11,572 bases of DNA, from assembly GCA_937958295.1 (NCBI GenBank), contig CALFEY010000451.1, positions 1-11,572 of the forward strand. The letters are read 5' to 3'. Below, one piece after another: positions 1-5,714 of the stretch. This DNA is from an uncultured Pseudomonadota bacterium (GTDB lineage: Bacteria > Pseudomonadota > Gammaproteobacteria > Burkholderiales > Casimicrobiaceae). The position numbers and the translations under genes are program-made. How positions within the stretch are numbered: position 1 is the first letter of the stretch; every line of letters starts with the position of its first letter. Below the pieces are notes generated by a model, which worked only from the letters and a program-made list of their open reading frames with translations, was not told the DNA's origin and did not search any database.

Positions 1-235
1 CGAAATTGCACTCCTTGGTGGCCTCGAACTCCGCCGCCTGCTTGTCGTTCATCACACTGCGCACGAGCTCGATCGTGTGCTGCGGCGTGAGTTGCGTCTT
101 GGATACCGGCGTGATCTTGCCGTCGACCTTGATGGCCGGCGGAAAGCTGCCGGTGATGAAGAGGTCGGAGCCGTTCTGCTTGACGAGGAGGTCGAGCAGC
201 TCGTGGATGAATTTTGTCGCGCGTTCGCGTTCCAT
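1..235 (-). CDS. pilU: PilU-type pilus retraction ATPase, N-terminal part (cut by window edge)
   Basis: The first 78 codons of a PilT/PilU-family twitching motility ATPase are visible; the gene continues beyond the left edge and no stop is seen. The protein begins MERERATKFIHELLDLLV and includes NGSDLFITGSFPPAIKVDGK and a later NDKQAAEFEATKECNF stretch. These match my memory of the PAS-like N-terminal domain of PilU rather than PilT, especially SDLFIT where PilT has SDLHLS. The ATPase core lies outside the window. The start is supported by an AGGAGAAGGA-like ribosome-binding site just upstream. PilU is an accessory retraction motor that works with PilT at the inner-membrane base of the type IV pilus. 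It follows pilT on the same strand after a 125-base gap containing two hairpins, so it is probably co-transcribed but separately controlled. Confidence 0.9.
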   Translation of the reverse strand, partial: MERERATKFIHELLDLLVKQNGSDLFITGSFPPAIKVDGKITPVSKTQLTPQHTIELVRSVMNDKQAAEFEATKECNF

Positions 236-252
236 GCTTCCTTCTCCTGCAC

Positions 253-284
253 GGCAAATCGTCCGGCTTTGCCGGCGATCTGCC
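253..284 (-). promoter_or_regulatory. Strong hairpin directly upstream of the pilU ribosome-binding site
   Basis: On the minus strand an outer 9-base arm (276-284 with 253-261, one A/C mismatch) continues into an inner 5-bp stem, GCCGG/CCGGC (263-267 with 271-275), closed by an AAA loop, with one unpaired base at 262. That gives about 13 pairs. The hairpin ends a few bases before the AGGAGAAGGA ribosome-binding site of pilU. No run of U follows, so a simple intrinsic terminator is unlikely. An RNA-stabilising 5' structure or a translation control element is the better guess. Its function is inferred. Confidence 0.5.
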
Positions 285-328
285 CCACTTCAGCTTTTCG
301 AATGTCTGTCAGCGTCGTCGATTTTTAC

Positions 329-360
329 AAGGGGTCGCGCCGTCAGGCTTGCGACCCCTT
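329..360 (-). promoter_or_regulatory. Perfect 10-bp inverted repeat at the pilT stop codon
   Basis: AAGGGGTCGC (329-338) and GCGACCCCTT (351-360) are perfect reverse complements around a 12-base loop. The stem begins at the base directly after the pilT stop codon. Neither strand has a T-run after the stem; the minus strand continues TTGTAAAAAT. It therefore does not fit a classical rho-independent terminator read from pilT. It could be a processing or 3'-end stabilising structure, or one copy of a dispersed palindromic repeat. The structure is seen directly; the role is inference. Confidence 0.5.
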
Positions 361-1404
361 CTAACCCATGAACAGATCCTTGTTAACGGCCCGGTTGCGC
401 GCCTCGGCGATGTTGATCTGGTTGCGCTTGACGAGGTCCACGAGGCACTGGTCGAGCGTTTGCATGCCCACCGATTGCGACGTCTGGATCGACGAGTACA
501 TCTGCGCGACCTTGCCTTCGCGGATCAGGTTGCGGATGGCGGGCGTGCCGATCATGATCTCGTGCGCGGCGACGCGGCCCTGGCCGTCCTTGGTCTTGAG
601 CAGCGTCTGGGAGATCACCGACACCAGCGATTCGGACAGCATCGCGCGGACCATTTCCTTTTCCGCGGCAGGGAACACGTCGATGATGCGGTCGATCGTT
701 TTTGCAGCCGAGCTCGTGTGCAGCGTGCCGAACACGAGGTGGCCCGTTTCCGCCGCGGTGAGGGCGAGGCGGATGGTCTCGAGGTCGCGCATTTCGCCGA
801 CGAGGATGTAGTCGGGGTCCTCGCGCAGCGCGCTGCGCAGCGCGTTGGAAAACGACAGCGTATGCGGGCCGACCTCGCGCTGGTTGATGAGGCACTTCTT
901 CGACTCGTGCAGGAACTCGATCGGATCCTCGATCGTGAGCACGTGGCCGTATTCGTTCTCGTTGACGTGGTTGACCATCGCGGCGAGCGTGGTCGACTTG
1001 CCCGAGCCCGTGGGGCCGGTGCACAGGATCAAGCCGCGCGGCCGATTGGTGAGCTCGGCGAACACGCGCGGGGCGTTGAGCTCCTCGAGCGAGAGCACCT
1101 TCGACGGGATCGTTCGCATCACCGCCGCCGCGCCGCGCTGCTGCACGAAGGCGTTGACCCGGAAGCGCGCGAGGTTGGGCACCGCGAAGCTGAAGTCGCA
1201 TTCGAGGTTTTCCTCGTACATCTTGCGCTGGGCGTCGCTCATGATGTCATACACCATGGCGTGGACGTCCTCGTGCTCCATCGGCGGCAGGTTGATCCGC
1301 CGGATGTCGCCGTGCACGCGAATCATCGGCGGCAGGCCGGCGGACAGGTGCAGGTCGGAAGCCTTGTTCTTGACCGCAAAGGCCAGAAGCTCGGTGATGT
1401 CCAT
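361..1404 (-). CDS. pilT: Type IV pilus retraction ATPase PilT
   Basis: Hexameric ATPase that depolymerises type IV pili for twitching motility and DNA uptake, acting on the cytoplasmic face of the inner membrane. At 347 residues it has the usual family length. The PAS-like N-terminal domain is followed by the RecA-like core: Walker A GPTGSGKS (130-137), the Asp box around TIEDP (157-161), Walker B ending LVGEMRD with catalytic Glu204, and the His box TGHLVFGTLHT with His222 and His229. The C-terminal AIRNLIRE motif (289-296), needed for retraction in PilT, is present. All key residues are intact. AGGA lies six bases before the ATG. The gene is divergent from yggS and is followed by pilU, as in many beta- and gammaproteobacteria. 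A sigma-54-like element lies in its upstream region. Confidence 0.97.
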   Translation of the reverse strand: MDITELLAFAVKNKASDLHLSAGLPPMIRVHGDIRRINLPPMEHEDVHAMVYDIMSDAQRKMYEENLECDFSFAVPNLARFRVNAFVQQRGAAAVMRTIPSKVLSLEELNAPRVFAELTNRPRGLILCTGPTGSGKSTTLAAMVNHVNENEYGHVLTIEDPIEFLHESKKCLINQREVGPHTLSFSNALRSALREDPDYILVGEMRDLETIRLALTAAETGHLVFGTLHTSSAAKTIDRIIDVFPAAEKEMVRAMLSESLVSVISQTLLKTKDGQGRVAAHEIMIGTPAIRNLIREGKVAQMYSSIQTSQSVGMQTLDQCLVDLVKRNQINIAEARNRAVNKDLFMG

Positions 1405-1405
1405 C

Positions 1406-1411
1406 TATAAT
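1406..1411 (+). promoter_or_regulatory. TATAAT -10-like box upstream of yggS
   Basis: A perfect TATAAT lies on the plus strand, about 80 bases before the yggS ATG. No good -35 hexamer lies 16-18 bases upstream (the sequence there is close to CCAGAA), so this is a weak candidate promoter for the yggS operon. The same CTATAATC octamer occurs ahead of azlC (9644-9651), which gives slight support. Confidence 0.25.
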
Positions 1412-1446
1412 CCTGGGGCGTCGGTGACCGCGACCGGTTGTAGCAC

Positions 1447-1462
1447 GCAAGGCGCGTGCCAA
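1447..1462 (-). promoter_or_regulatory. Candidate sigma-54 (-24/-12) promoter for pilT
   Basis: On the minus strand this reads TTGGCACG-CGCC-TTGC, followed by G. It matches the RpoN consensus YTGGCACG-N4-TTGCW at every position except the last W. The spacing between the GG and GC pairs is correct. The predicted start is near 1435, giving a leader of about 31 bases before the pilT ATG at 1404, with the AGGA ribosome-binding site inside it. No enhancer-binding site was identified. The match is seen directly; promoter activity is inferred. Confidence 0.55.
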
Positions 1463-1491
1463 ATGACGTGCAGCACTGAGTCCAAACGATT

Positions 1492-2178
1492 ATGAGCCAC
1501 TACGAGAAGGCGTGGCAAGCCGTGCTGCAGCGCATCGACGCCGCCGTTGCCGCGGCGTCGCGGCCGCGCGCAAGCGTGCAGTTGCTGGCCGTGTCGAAGA
1601 CATTCCCTGCCGCGGCGGTGCGCGCCCTCCATGCGTGCGGGCAGCGCGCGTTCGGGGAGAACTACGTCCAGGAGGCAGCGGCCAAGATCGCCGCGCTCGC
1701 GGACCTGACTGACGTGCAGTGGCACCTGATCGGGCCCCTGCAGAGCAATAAGACCCGCGAGGCGGCGACGCTCTTCGATTGGATCGAGAGCGTGGACCGC
1801 GCCAGGATCGCGCAACGGCTGTCCGCGCAGCGGCCGGCCGGGCGCGCCCCGCTCAATGTGCTCGTGGAGGTGAACGTGAGCGGCGAGGCAAGCAAGAGCG
1901 GCGTGCCGCCGGAAGCGGCCCTTCCGCTGGCGCGAGAAATCGCGGGGCTGCCGAACCTCGCGTTGCGCGGCATCATGGGCATCCCGGCGCTCACGGCCGA
2001 TCCCGCGGTAGCGCGGGCGCAGTTTCGTACGCTGGCGCAGTGCTTCGGGCAATTGCAGGAGGCAGGATTGGCGGTGGATACGCTGTCGATGGGGATGTCG
2101 GCTGACCTCGAGGCCGCGGTTGCCGCGGGCGCCACGCAGGTGCGGGTGGGAACGGCCATTTTCGGAGCTCGAACGTGA
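1492..2178 (+). CDS. yggS: YggS/PROSC family pyridoxal phosphate homeostasis protein
   Basis: A small (228 aa) fold-type III PLP-binding protein that controls the free PLP pool; it has no firmly established catalytic reaction. The PLP lysine is Lys36 in LLAVSKTF, the same number as in E. coli YggS. Other family motifs are FGENYVQE, WHLIGPLQSNK and the C-terminal SMGMSADLEAAVAAGATQVR-VGTAIFG phosphate-binding end. The ATG follows a weak Shine-Dalgarno region. It is the first gene of a plus-strand operon and overlaps proC by four bases. It is transcribed divergently from pilT, an arrangement also known in Pseudomonas. All diagnostic residues are intact. Confidence 0.96.
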   Translation: MSHYEKAWQAVLQRIDAAVAAASRPRASVQLLAVSKTFPAAAVRALHACGQRAFGENYVQEAAAKIAALADLTDVQWHLIGPLQSNKTREAATLFDWIESVDRARIAQRLSAQRPAGRAPLNVLVEVNVSGEASKSGVPPEAALPLAREIAGLPNLALRGIMGIPALTADPAVARAQFRTLAQCFGQLQEAGLAVDTLSMGMSADLEAAVAAGATQVRVGTAIFGART

Positions 2179-2999
2179 TTGCAACCTTCGTGGGCGGCGG
2201 CAACATGGCCACTGCCCTGATCGGCGGGCTCGTCGCCCACGGCGCGCAGGCGCGCGACTTTCGCATCGTGGAGCCGGCGCCGGCGCAGCGGGATCGCCTG
2301 GCGGCGCGGTTTCCTGGAGTGGCGGTCTTCGGCGAGGCCGCGGCCGACGCCGTCGCGGGGGCCGACCTCGTGCTCTTGGCGGTCAAGCCGCAGAACATGC
2401 GGGCGGCGGCGCAGGCCATCGCCCCGCATTTGCGCGACGTGCCGGTGGTGATGACCATCGCGGCGGGCACGCGCATCGACGACCTCGCGCGCTGGCTGGA
2501 CGGCTATGCCCGCATCGTGCGGGCCATGCCCAACACGCCCGCGCTCGTGGGCGCCGGCATCAGCGGCGCATTTGCCGCGCCTGCCGTGGAAGCGGCCGGC
2601 CGGGCCGCGGCGGAGCATGTGCTCGAGGCGGTGGGCGAGGTCGTGTGGGTGGACGCCGAGCCGATGCTCGATGCCGTCACGGGCGTGTCCGGCAGCGGTC
2701 CGGCCTACGCGTTCTACTTCCTCGAGGGTCTCGAGGAGGCCGCGCGGCAGTTGGGCTTCGGCCACGCCGATGCGCGCAAGCTTGCCTACGCCACCTTCGC
2801 CGGTGCGATCAAGCTCGCGCAGGCCTCCGACGAGGCGCCGGGCACGCTGCGCGCGCAGGTCACGTCCAAGGGCGGCACCACCGAGCGCGGCATCGGCGTG
2901 CTCGACGAGCACGCGGTCAAGGCCACGTTCGTGGCTGCCGTCAAGGCGGCCGCGGCACGCGCGACGGAACTGGGCGACGCCCTCGGCAAAGACGCCTGA
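2175..2999 (+). CDS. proC: Pyrroline-5-carboxylate reductase
   Basis: Catalyses the last step of proline synthesis, reducing 1-pyrroline-5-carboxylate to L-proline with NAD(P)H in the cytoplasm. The 274-residue length is typical. The N-terminal Rossmann motif is FVGGGNMATALIGGL (5-19), AVKPQNM (69-75) contacts the cofactor, and MPNTP (118-122) is characteristic. The C-terminal helical dimer domain carries the signature DAVTGVSGSGPAYAFYFLEG from about 166, and SKGGTTERGIGVL closes the active-site region. The start is a GTG inside GTGA, overlapping the yggS stop, which implies translational coupling. No residues appear to be missing. Confidence 0.97.
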   Translation: MIATFVGGGNMATALIGGLVAHGAQARDFRIVEPAPAQRDRLAARFPGVAVFGEAAADAVAGADLVLLAVKPQNMRAAAQAIAPHLRDVPVVMTIAAGTRIDDLARWLDGYARIVRAMPNTPALVGAGISGAFAAPAVEAAGRAAAEHVLEAVGEVVWVDAEPMLDAVTGVSGSGPAYAFYFLEGLEEAARQLGFGHADARKLAYATFAGAIKLAQASDEAPGTLRAQVTSKGGTTERGIGVLDEHAVKATFVAAVKAAAARATELGDALGKDA

Positions 3000-3001
3000 C
3001 C

Positions 3002-3586
3002 ATGGGCCAGCAGATCGTCAAGTACCTGCTCGACGTCGTCTTCGGGCTCTTCACCTACGCGCTGCTGATGCGCTTCGTGATGCAGACCATGCGCGCGCCG
3101 TTCCGCAATCCCGTGGGACAGGCGGTGATTGCGCTCACCGACTGGATCGTGAAGCCGCTGCGTCGCGTGCTGCCGGGCTACAAAGGGCTCGATTGGGCGT
3201 CGCTCGTGGCCACGGTGATCTTCCAGTTCCTCTGGCTGCTCGCCTACGCGCTGATCTTCGGCAGCTTCAGCCTCATGGGCGCGGGCATCCCGTTCCTGCT
3301 GCTCGCCACGGTGATCGCGCTCCTGCGCGCCTTCCTGTGGCTCATCGTGATCGTGGTGCTGGTGCAGGCCATCCTGTCCTGGGTGGCGCCCGACGGCCCG
3401 CTGTCCGGACTGCTCAACGCGCTCACGTTCCCGCTGTTGCGACCCATCCGCCGCATCCTGCCGCCGATCGGGGGCACGCTCGACCTCTCGCCGCTGGTGG
3501 TGATCGTGATCGCCCAGCTGCTGCTCATGACCTTGCCCTACGTCGAGGGCACGCTCACCGGGATGTTCCTAGGCGCGACGCGGTGA
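3002..3586 (+). CDS. yggT: YggT family integral membrane protein
   Basis: A 194-residue hydrophobic protein with two YggT repeats. Each repeat has hydrophobic helices followed by a basic stretch near a proline pair, seen as WIVKPLRRVLPGYKGLDW in the first and FPLLRPIRRILPPIGGTLDL in the second. About four to five inner-membrane helices are visible, including a long one around LLLATVIALLRAFLWLIVIV. The exact biochemical role is not settled; in other organisms members are linked to osmotic or ion stress, membrane-protein assembly or division. It starts two bases after the proC stop and ends in a GTGA overlap with yggU, so it belongs to the yggS-proC operon. Confidence 0.93.
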   Translation: MGQQIVKYLLDVVFGLFTYALLMRFVMQTMRAPFRNPVGQAVIALTDWIVKPLRRVLPGYKGLDWASLVATVIFQFLWLLAYALIFGSFSLMGAGIPFLLLATVIALLRAFLWLIVIVVLVQAILSWVAPDGPLSGLLNALTFPLLRPIRRILPPIGGTLDLSPLVVIVIAQLLLMTLPYVEGTLTGMFLGATR

Positions 3587-3873
3587 CCGACACGCCCTGG
3601 CGACGCGAGGACGGCACCGCACTCGTTCTTGCGCTGCACGTGCAGCCGGGTGCCGCGCGCACGGAAGTCGCGGGCCGTCATGGCGACGCCTTGAAACTGC
3701 GCATCGCCTCCCCTCCCGTGGACGGCAAGGCGAATGCCGCCTTGCTGCGCTACCTTGCCGAGGCCTTCGGCGTTCCGCTCGCGCAAGTCTCGCTCGTGCG
3801 CGGCGAGACCGCGCGCCGCAAGACCGTACGCATCGAGGCGCCGCGCCTGCGGCCCGACCTCGACTGGACCTGA
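3583..3873 (+). CDS. yggU: DUF167 (YggU family) protein
   Basis: A small protein of 96 residues matching the DUF167/YggU family: LHVQPGAARTEVAG, LKLRIASPPVDGKANAALL and the LVRGETARRKTVRI end. The family has a compact alpha/beta fold and no assigned biochemical function. I chose the GTG at 3583 because it forms a GTGA overlap with the yggT stop and the homologous region starts shortly after it; the same frame stays open far upstream, but that part is a shadow of proC and yggT. It is the last gene of the yggS-proC-yggT-yggU operon and converges with rsmA, leaving 15 bases between the two stops. Confidence 0.9.
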   Translation: MTDTPWRREDGTALVLALHVQPGAARTEVAGRHGDALKLRIASPPVDGKANAALLRYLAEAFGVPLAQVSLVRGETARRKTVRIEAPRLRPDLDWT

Positions 3874-3882
3874 CGAGGTCGG
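3854..3882. terminator. Candidate bidirectional hairpin between convergent yggU and rsmA
   Basis: CCGACCTCG (3854-3862) and CGAGGTCGG (3874-3882) form a perfect 9-bp stem with an 11-base loop that holds the yggU stop codon. The position between two convergent genes fits a shared transcription end. No T-run follows on either strand, so an intrinsic terminator is not strongly supported. Confidence 0.35.
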
Positions 3883-3888
3883 TGCTCC

Positions 3889-4665
3889 CTACGTGCGGGG
3901 TGCCGTCAGGTTCGATAGGCGCACGAAGGCGTCCACCGCCAGCGTCTCGCCCCGGACGCCGGGGTCGATGCCAGCAGCCTCGATCACGGCGGGGGCGCAC
4001 AGCGACGACAACGCATTGCGCAGCGTCTTGCGCCGTTGCGCGAAGGCCGCGGCGACCACACGCGCGAAGTGCGCGGCGTCGACGAGCGCCGGCGCCTCCT
4101 TGCCCAAGGGCACGAGCCGCGCGACGGCGGAGTCGATCTTGGGGGCGGGACGGAAGGCGCCGGGCGGCACCACGAAGAGCCGCTCGATGCGGAACACCAC
4201 CTGGAGCATCACCGACAGGCGGCCGTAGTCCGCGGTGTCGGGCGCGGCCGCCATGCGCGCCACGACCTCCTTCTGCAGCATCACGTGCACGTCGCGCAGC
4301 TGGCCGGCATGCGCGGCAAGCAGGAAGAGCAGCGGCGAGCTGATGTTGTAGGGCAGGTTGCCCACCACTCGGAGGTCGTGGCCGAGGCGCGCGTAGTCGA
4401 ACTCGAGCGCGTCCGCCTCGTGCAGCGTGAGCGCGCCCGGCGCGAAGCGCTCGCGCAGGCGCGCGGCCAGATCGCGATCGATCTCGATGGCGGTCACGTG
4501 GCCTGCGCGCGCGACCAGCGCGTCGGTGAGCGCCGCGAGGCCCGGTCCGATCTCCACGACGCGATCGCCCGGTTGCGGCGCAACCGCATCGACGATGCGT
4601 CCGATGTAGTGCGGGTCGGCGAGGAAATTCTGTCCGAAGCGCTTGCGCGCGCGATGACCCTGCAT
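3889..4665 (-). CDS. rsmA: 16S rRNA (adenine1518-N6/adenine1519-N6)-dimethyltransferase
   Basis: RsmA (KsgA) uses S-adenosylmethionine to dimethylate two adjacent adenines in the 3' terminal hairpin of 16S rRNA late in 30S assembly. The 258-residue protein is near normal length. It has the N-terminal KRFGQNFL motif (8-15), SAM-binding EIGPGLAALT (38-47), acidic EID (61-63), the catalytic NLPYNISSPLL motif (103-113), and the C-terminal FAQRRKTLRN (198-207). A strong AAGGAGG lies eight bases before the ATG and overlaps the TAA stop of pdxA, so the two are translated from one message. The pdxA-rsmA order is conserved in proteobacteria. Methylation loss gives kasugamycin resistance in other species. 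Confidence 0.97.
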   Translation of the reverse strand: MQGHRARKRFGQNFLADPHYIGRIVDAVAPQPGDRVVEIGPGLAALTDALVARAGHVTAIEIDRDLAARLRERFAPGALTLHEADALEFDYARLGHDLRVVGNLPYNISSPLLFLLAAHAGQLRDVHVMLQKEVVARMAAAPDTADYGRLSVMLQVVFRIERLFVVPPGAFRPAPKIDSAVARLVPLGKEAPALVDAAHFARVVAAAFAQRRKTLRNALSSLCAPAVIEAAGIDPGVRGETLAVDAFVRLSNLTAPRT

Positions 4666-4678
4666 GCGGGCGGCCTCC

Positions 4679-5701
4679 TTAGGCGGCGGCGCGGCGCTGC
4701 GCGAGCTCGACGGCGAGCTCCACGGCGGCCACGAGGCTGCCCGGATCGGCCGCGGCCGCGCGCGACGGGTCGGCGGCGAGATCGAGCGCCGTGCCGTGGT
4801 CCACCGACGTGCGCGGAAACGGCAAGCCGAGCGTCACGTTCACGCCGAGGCCGAAGCTCGCGGCCTTGAGCACCGGCAGGCCCTGATCGTGGTACATCGC
4901 CACGATCGCGTCGTATGCCCGGGCCTGTTGCGGCACGAACACCGTGTCGGCGGGCAGTGGGCCGGCAAAGGTCGCGTGGCTGCCGGCGCGCGCGCTCGCG
5001 ATGGCCGGCGCGATCACGTCGATGTCCTCGCGGCCGAGATGGCCGCCTTCGCCGGCATGCGGATTGAGTCCGCACACGGCGATGCGCGGCGCGGCGATGC
5101 CGAAGTGATCGCGCAGGTCGGCGGCGACGATGGCGAGCGTCTCGCGCACAGCCTCCTGAGTGATCGCCGCGGGTACCGCGGACAACGGGAGGTGGGTGGT
5201 CACGAGCGCCACGCGCAGCAGCGCTTCCGGCGGCCCGCCCACGAGCATCATCACCACCCGCGGCGTATACGTGCGTTCGGCGAGGTACTCGGTGTGGCCC
5301 GTGAAGGAGATCCCGGCGTCCATCATGACGCTCTTCTGCATCGGCGCGGTGACGAGCGCGCCGAACGCGCCGGTCGCGCAGCCGTCGATCGCGTCGCGCA
5401 GCATCTCGAGCACGGCCTGCGCATTGGTGGCATCCGGATGACCCGGCACGACGGGCGCGGGGAGCGGGTGATGCCACACCTCCACCACGCCGCCCGCAGG
5501 GGCGAAGGCGACGGGATCGAAGTCGGCGTAGCGGGGCGCGAGGCCGATACGCGCCGCGCGCGCGGCGAGGAGCTCGCGATCGCCGATGACCACGAGGCGG
5601 GCGGGGTAGGGATGCTGCGCGTGGCGCACCGCGAGCATCGCGCAGATCTCGGGGCCAATGCCCGCGGGCTCGCCGGCGGTGATCGCGAGCACGGGCTTCA
5701 T
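4679..5701 (-). CDS. pdxA: 4-hydroxythreonine-4-phosphate dehydrogenase
   Basis: PdxA oxidises 4-phosphohydroxy-L-threonine with NAD(P)+ in the DXP-dependent pathway to pyridoxal phosphate; its product feeds PdxJ. The start chosen gives 340 residues beginning MKPVLAITAGEPAGIGPE, the standard family N-terminus; the frame runs on upstream but only as a shadow of the preceding gene. Visible residues are substrate-binding FTGHTEY (His136), and three metal histidines: VTTH (His170), NPHAGE (His215) and YHDQG (His271). The C-terminal LGLPFPRTSVDHGTALDLA is also canonical. The ATG lies 13 bases after the GH31-family stop with only a weak ribosome-binding site, suggesting coupling. In many proteobacteria surA precedes pdxA; here sugar-related genes do. 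Confidence 0.97.
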   Translation of the reverse strand: MKPVLAITAGEPAGIGPEICAMLAVRHAQHPYPARLVVIGDRELLAARAARIGLAPRYADFDPVAFAPAGGVVEVWHHPLPAPVVPGHPDATNAQAVLEMLRDAIDGCATGAFGALVTAPMQKSVMMDAGISFTGHTEYLAERTYTPRVVMMLVGGPPEALLRVALVTTHLPLSAVPAAITQEAVRETLAIVAADLRDHFGIAAPRIAVCGLNPHAGEGGHLGREDIDVIAPAIASARAGSHATFAGPLPADTVFVPQQARAYDAIVAMYHDQGLPVLKAASFGLGVNVTLGLPFPRTSVDHGTALDLAADPSRAAAADPGSLVAAVELAVELAQRRAAA

Positions 5702-5714
5702 GGCGGGGGCGTCT

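Noticed and set aside
361..1404. Possible PilB or general secretion ATPase instead of PilT
   Set aside because: The length, the AIRNLIRE motif, and the PilT-type Glu204, His222 and His229 fit PilT, and pilU follows.
2120..3586. A 488-residue frame that would fuse proC antiframe sequence to yggT
   Set aside because: The first 294 residues are an Arg/Gly-rich shadow of proC; yggT is complete from the ATG at 3002.
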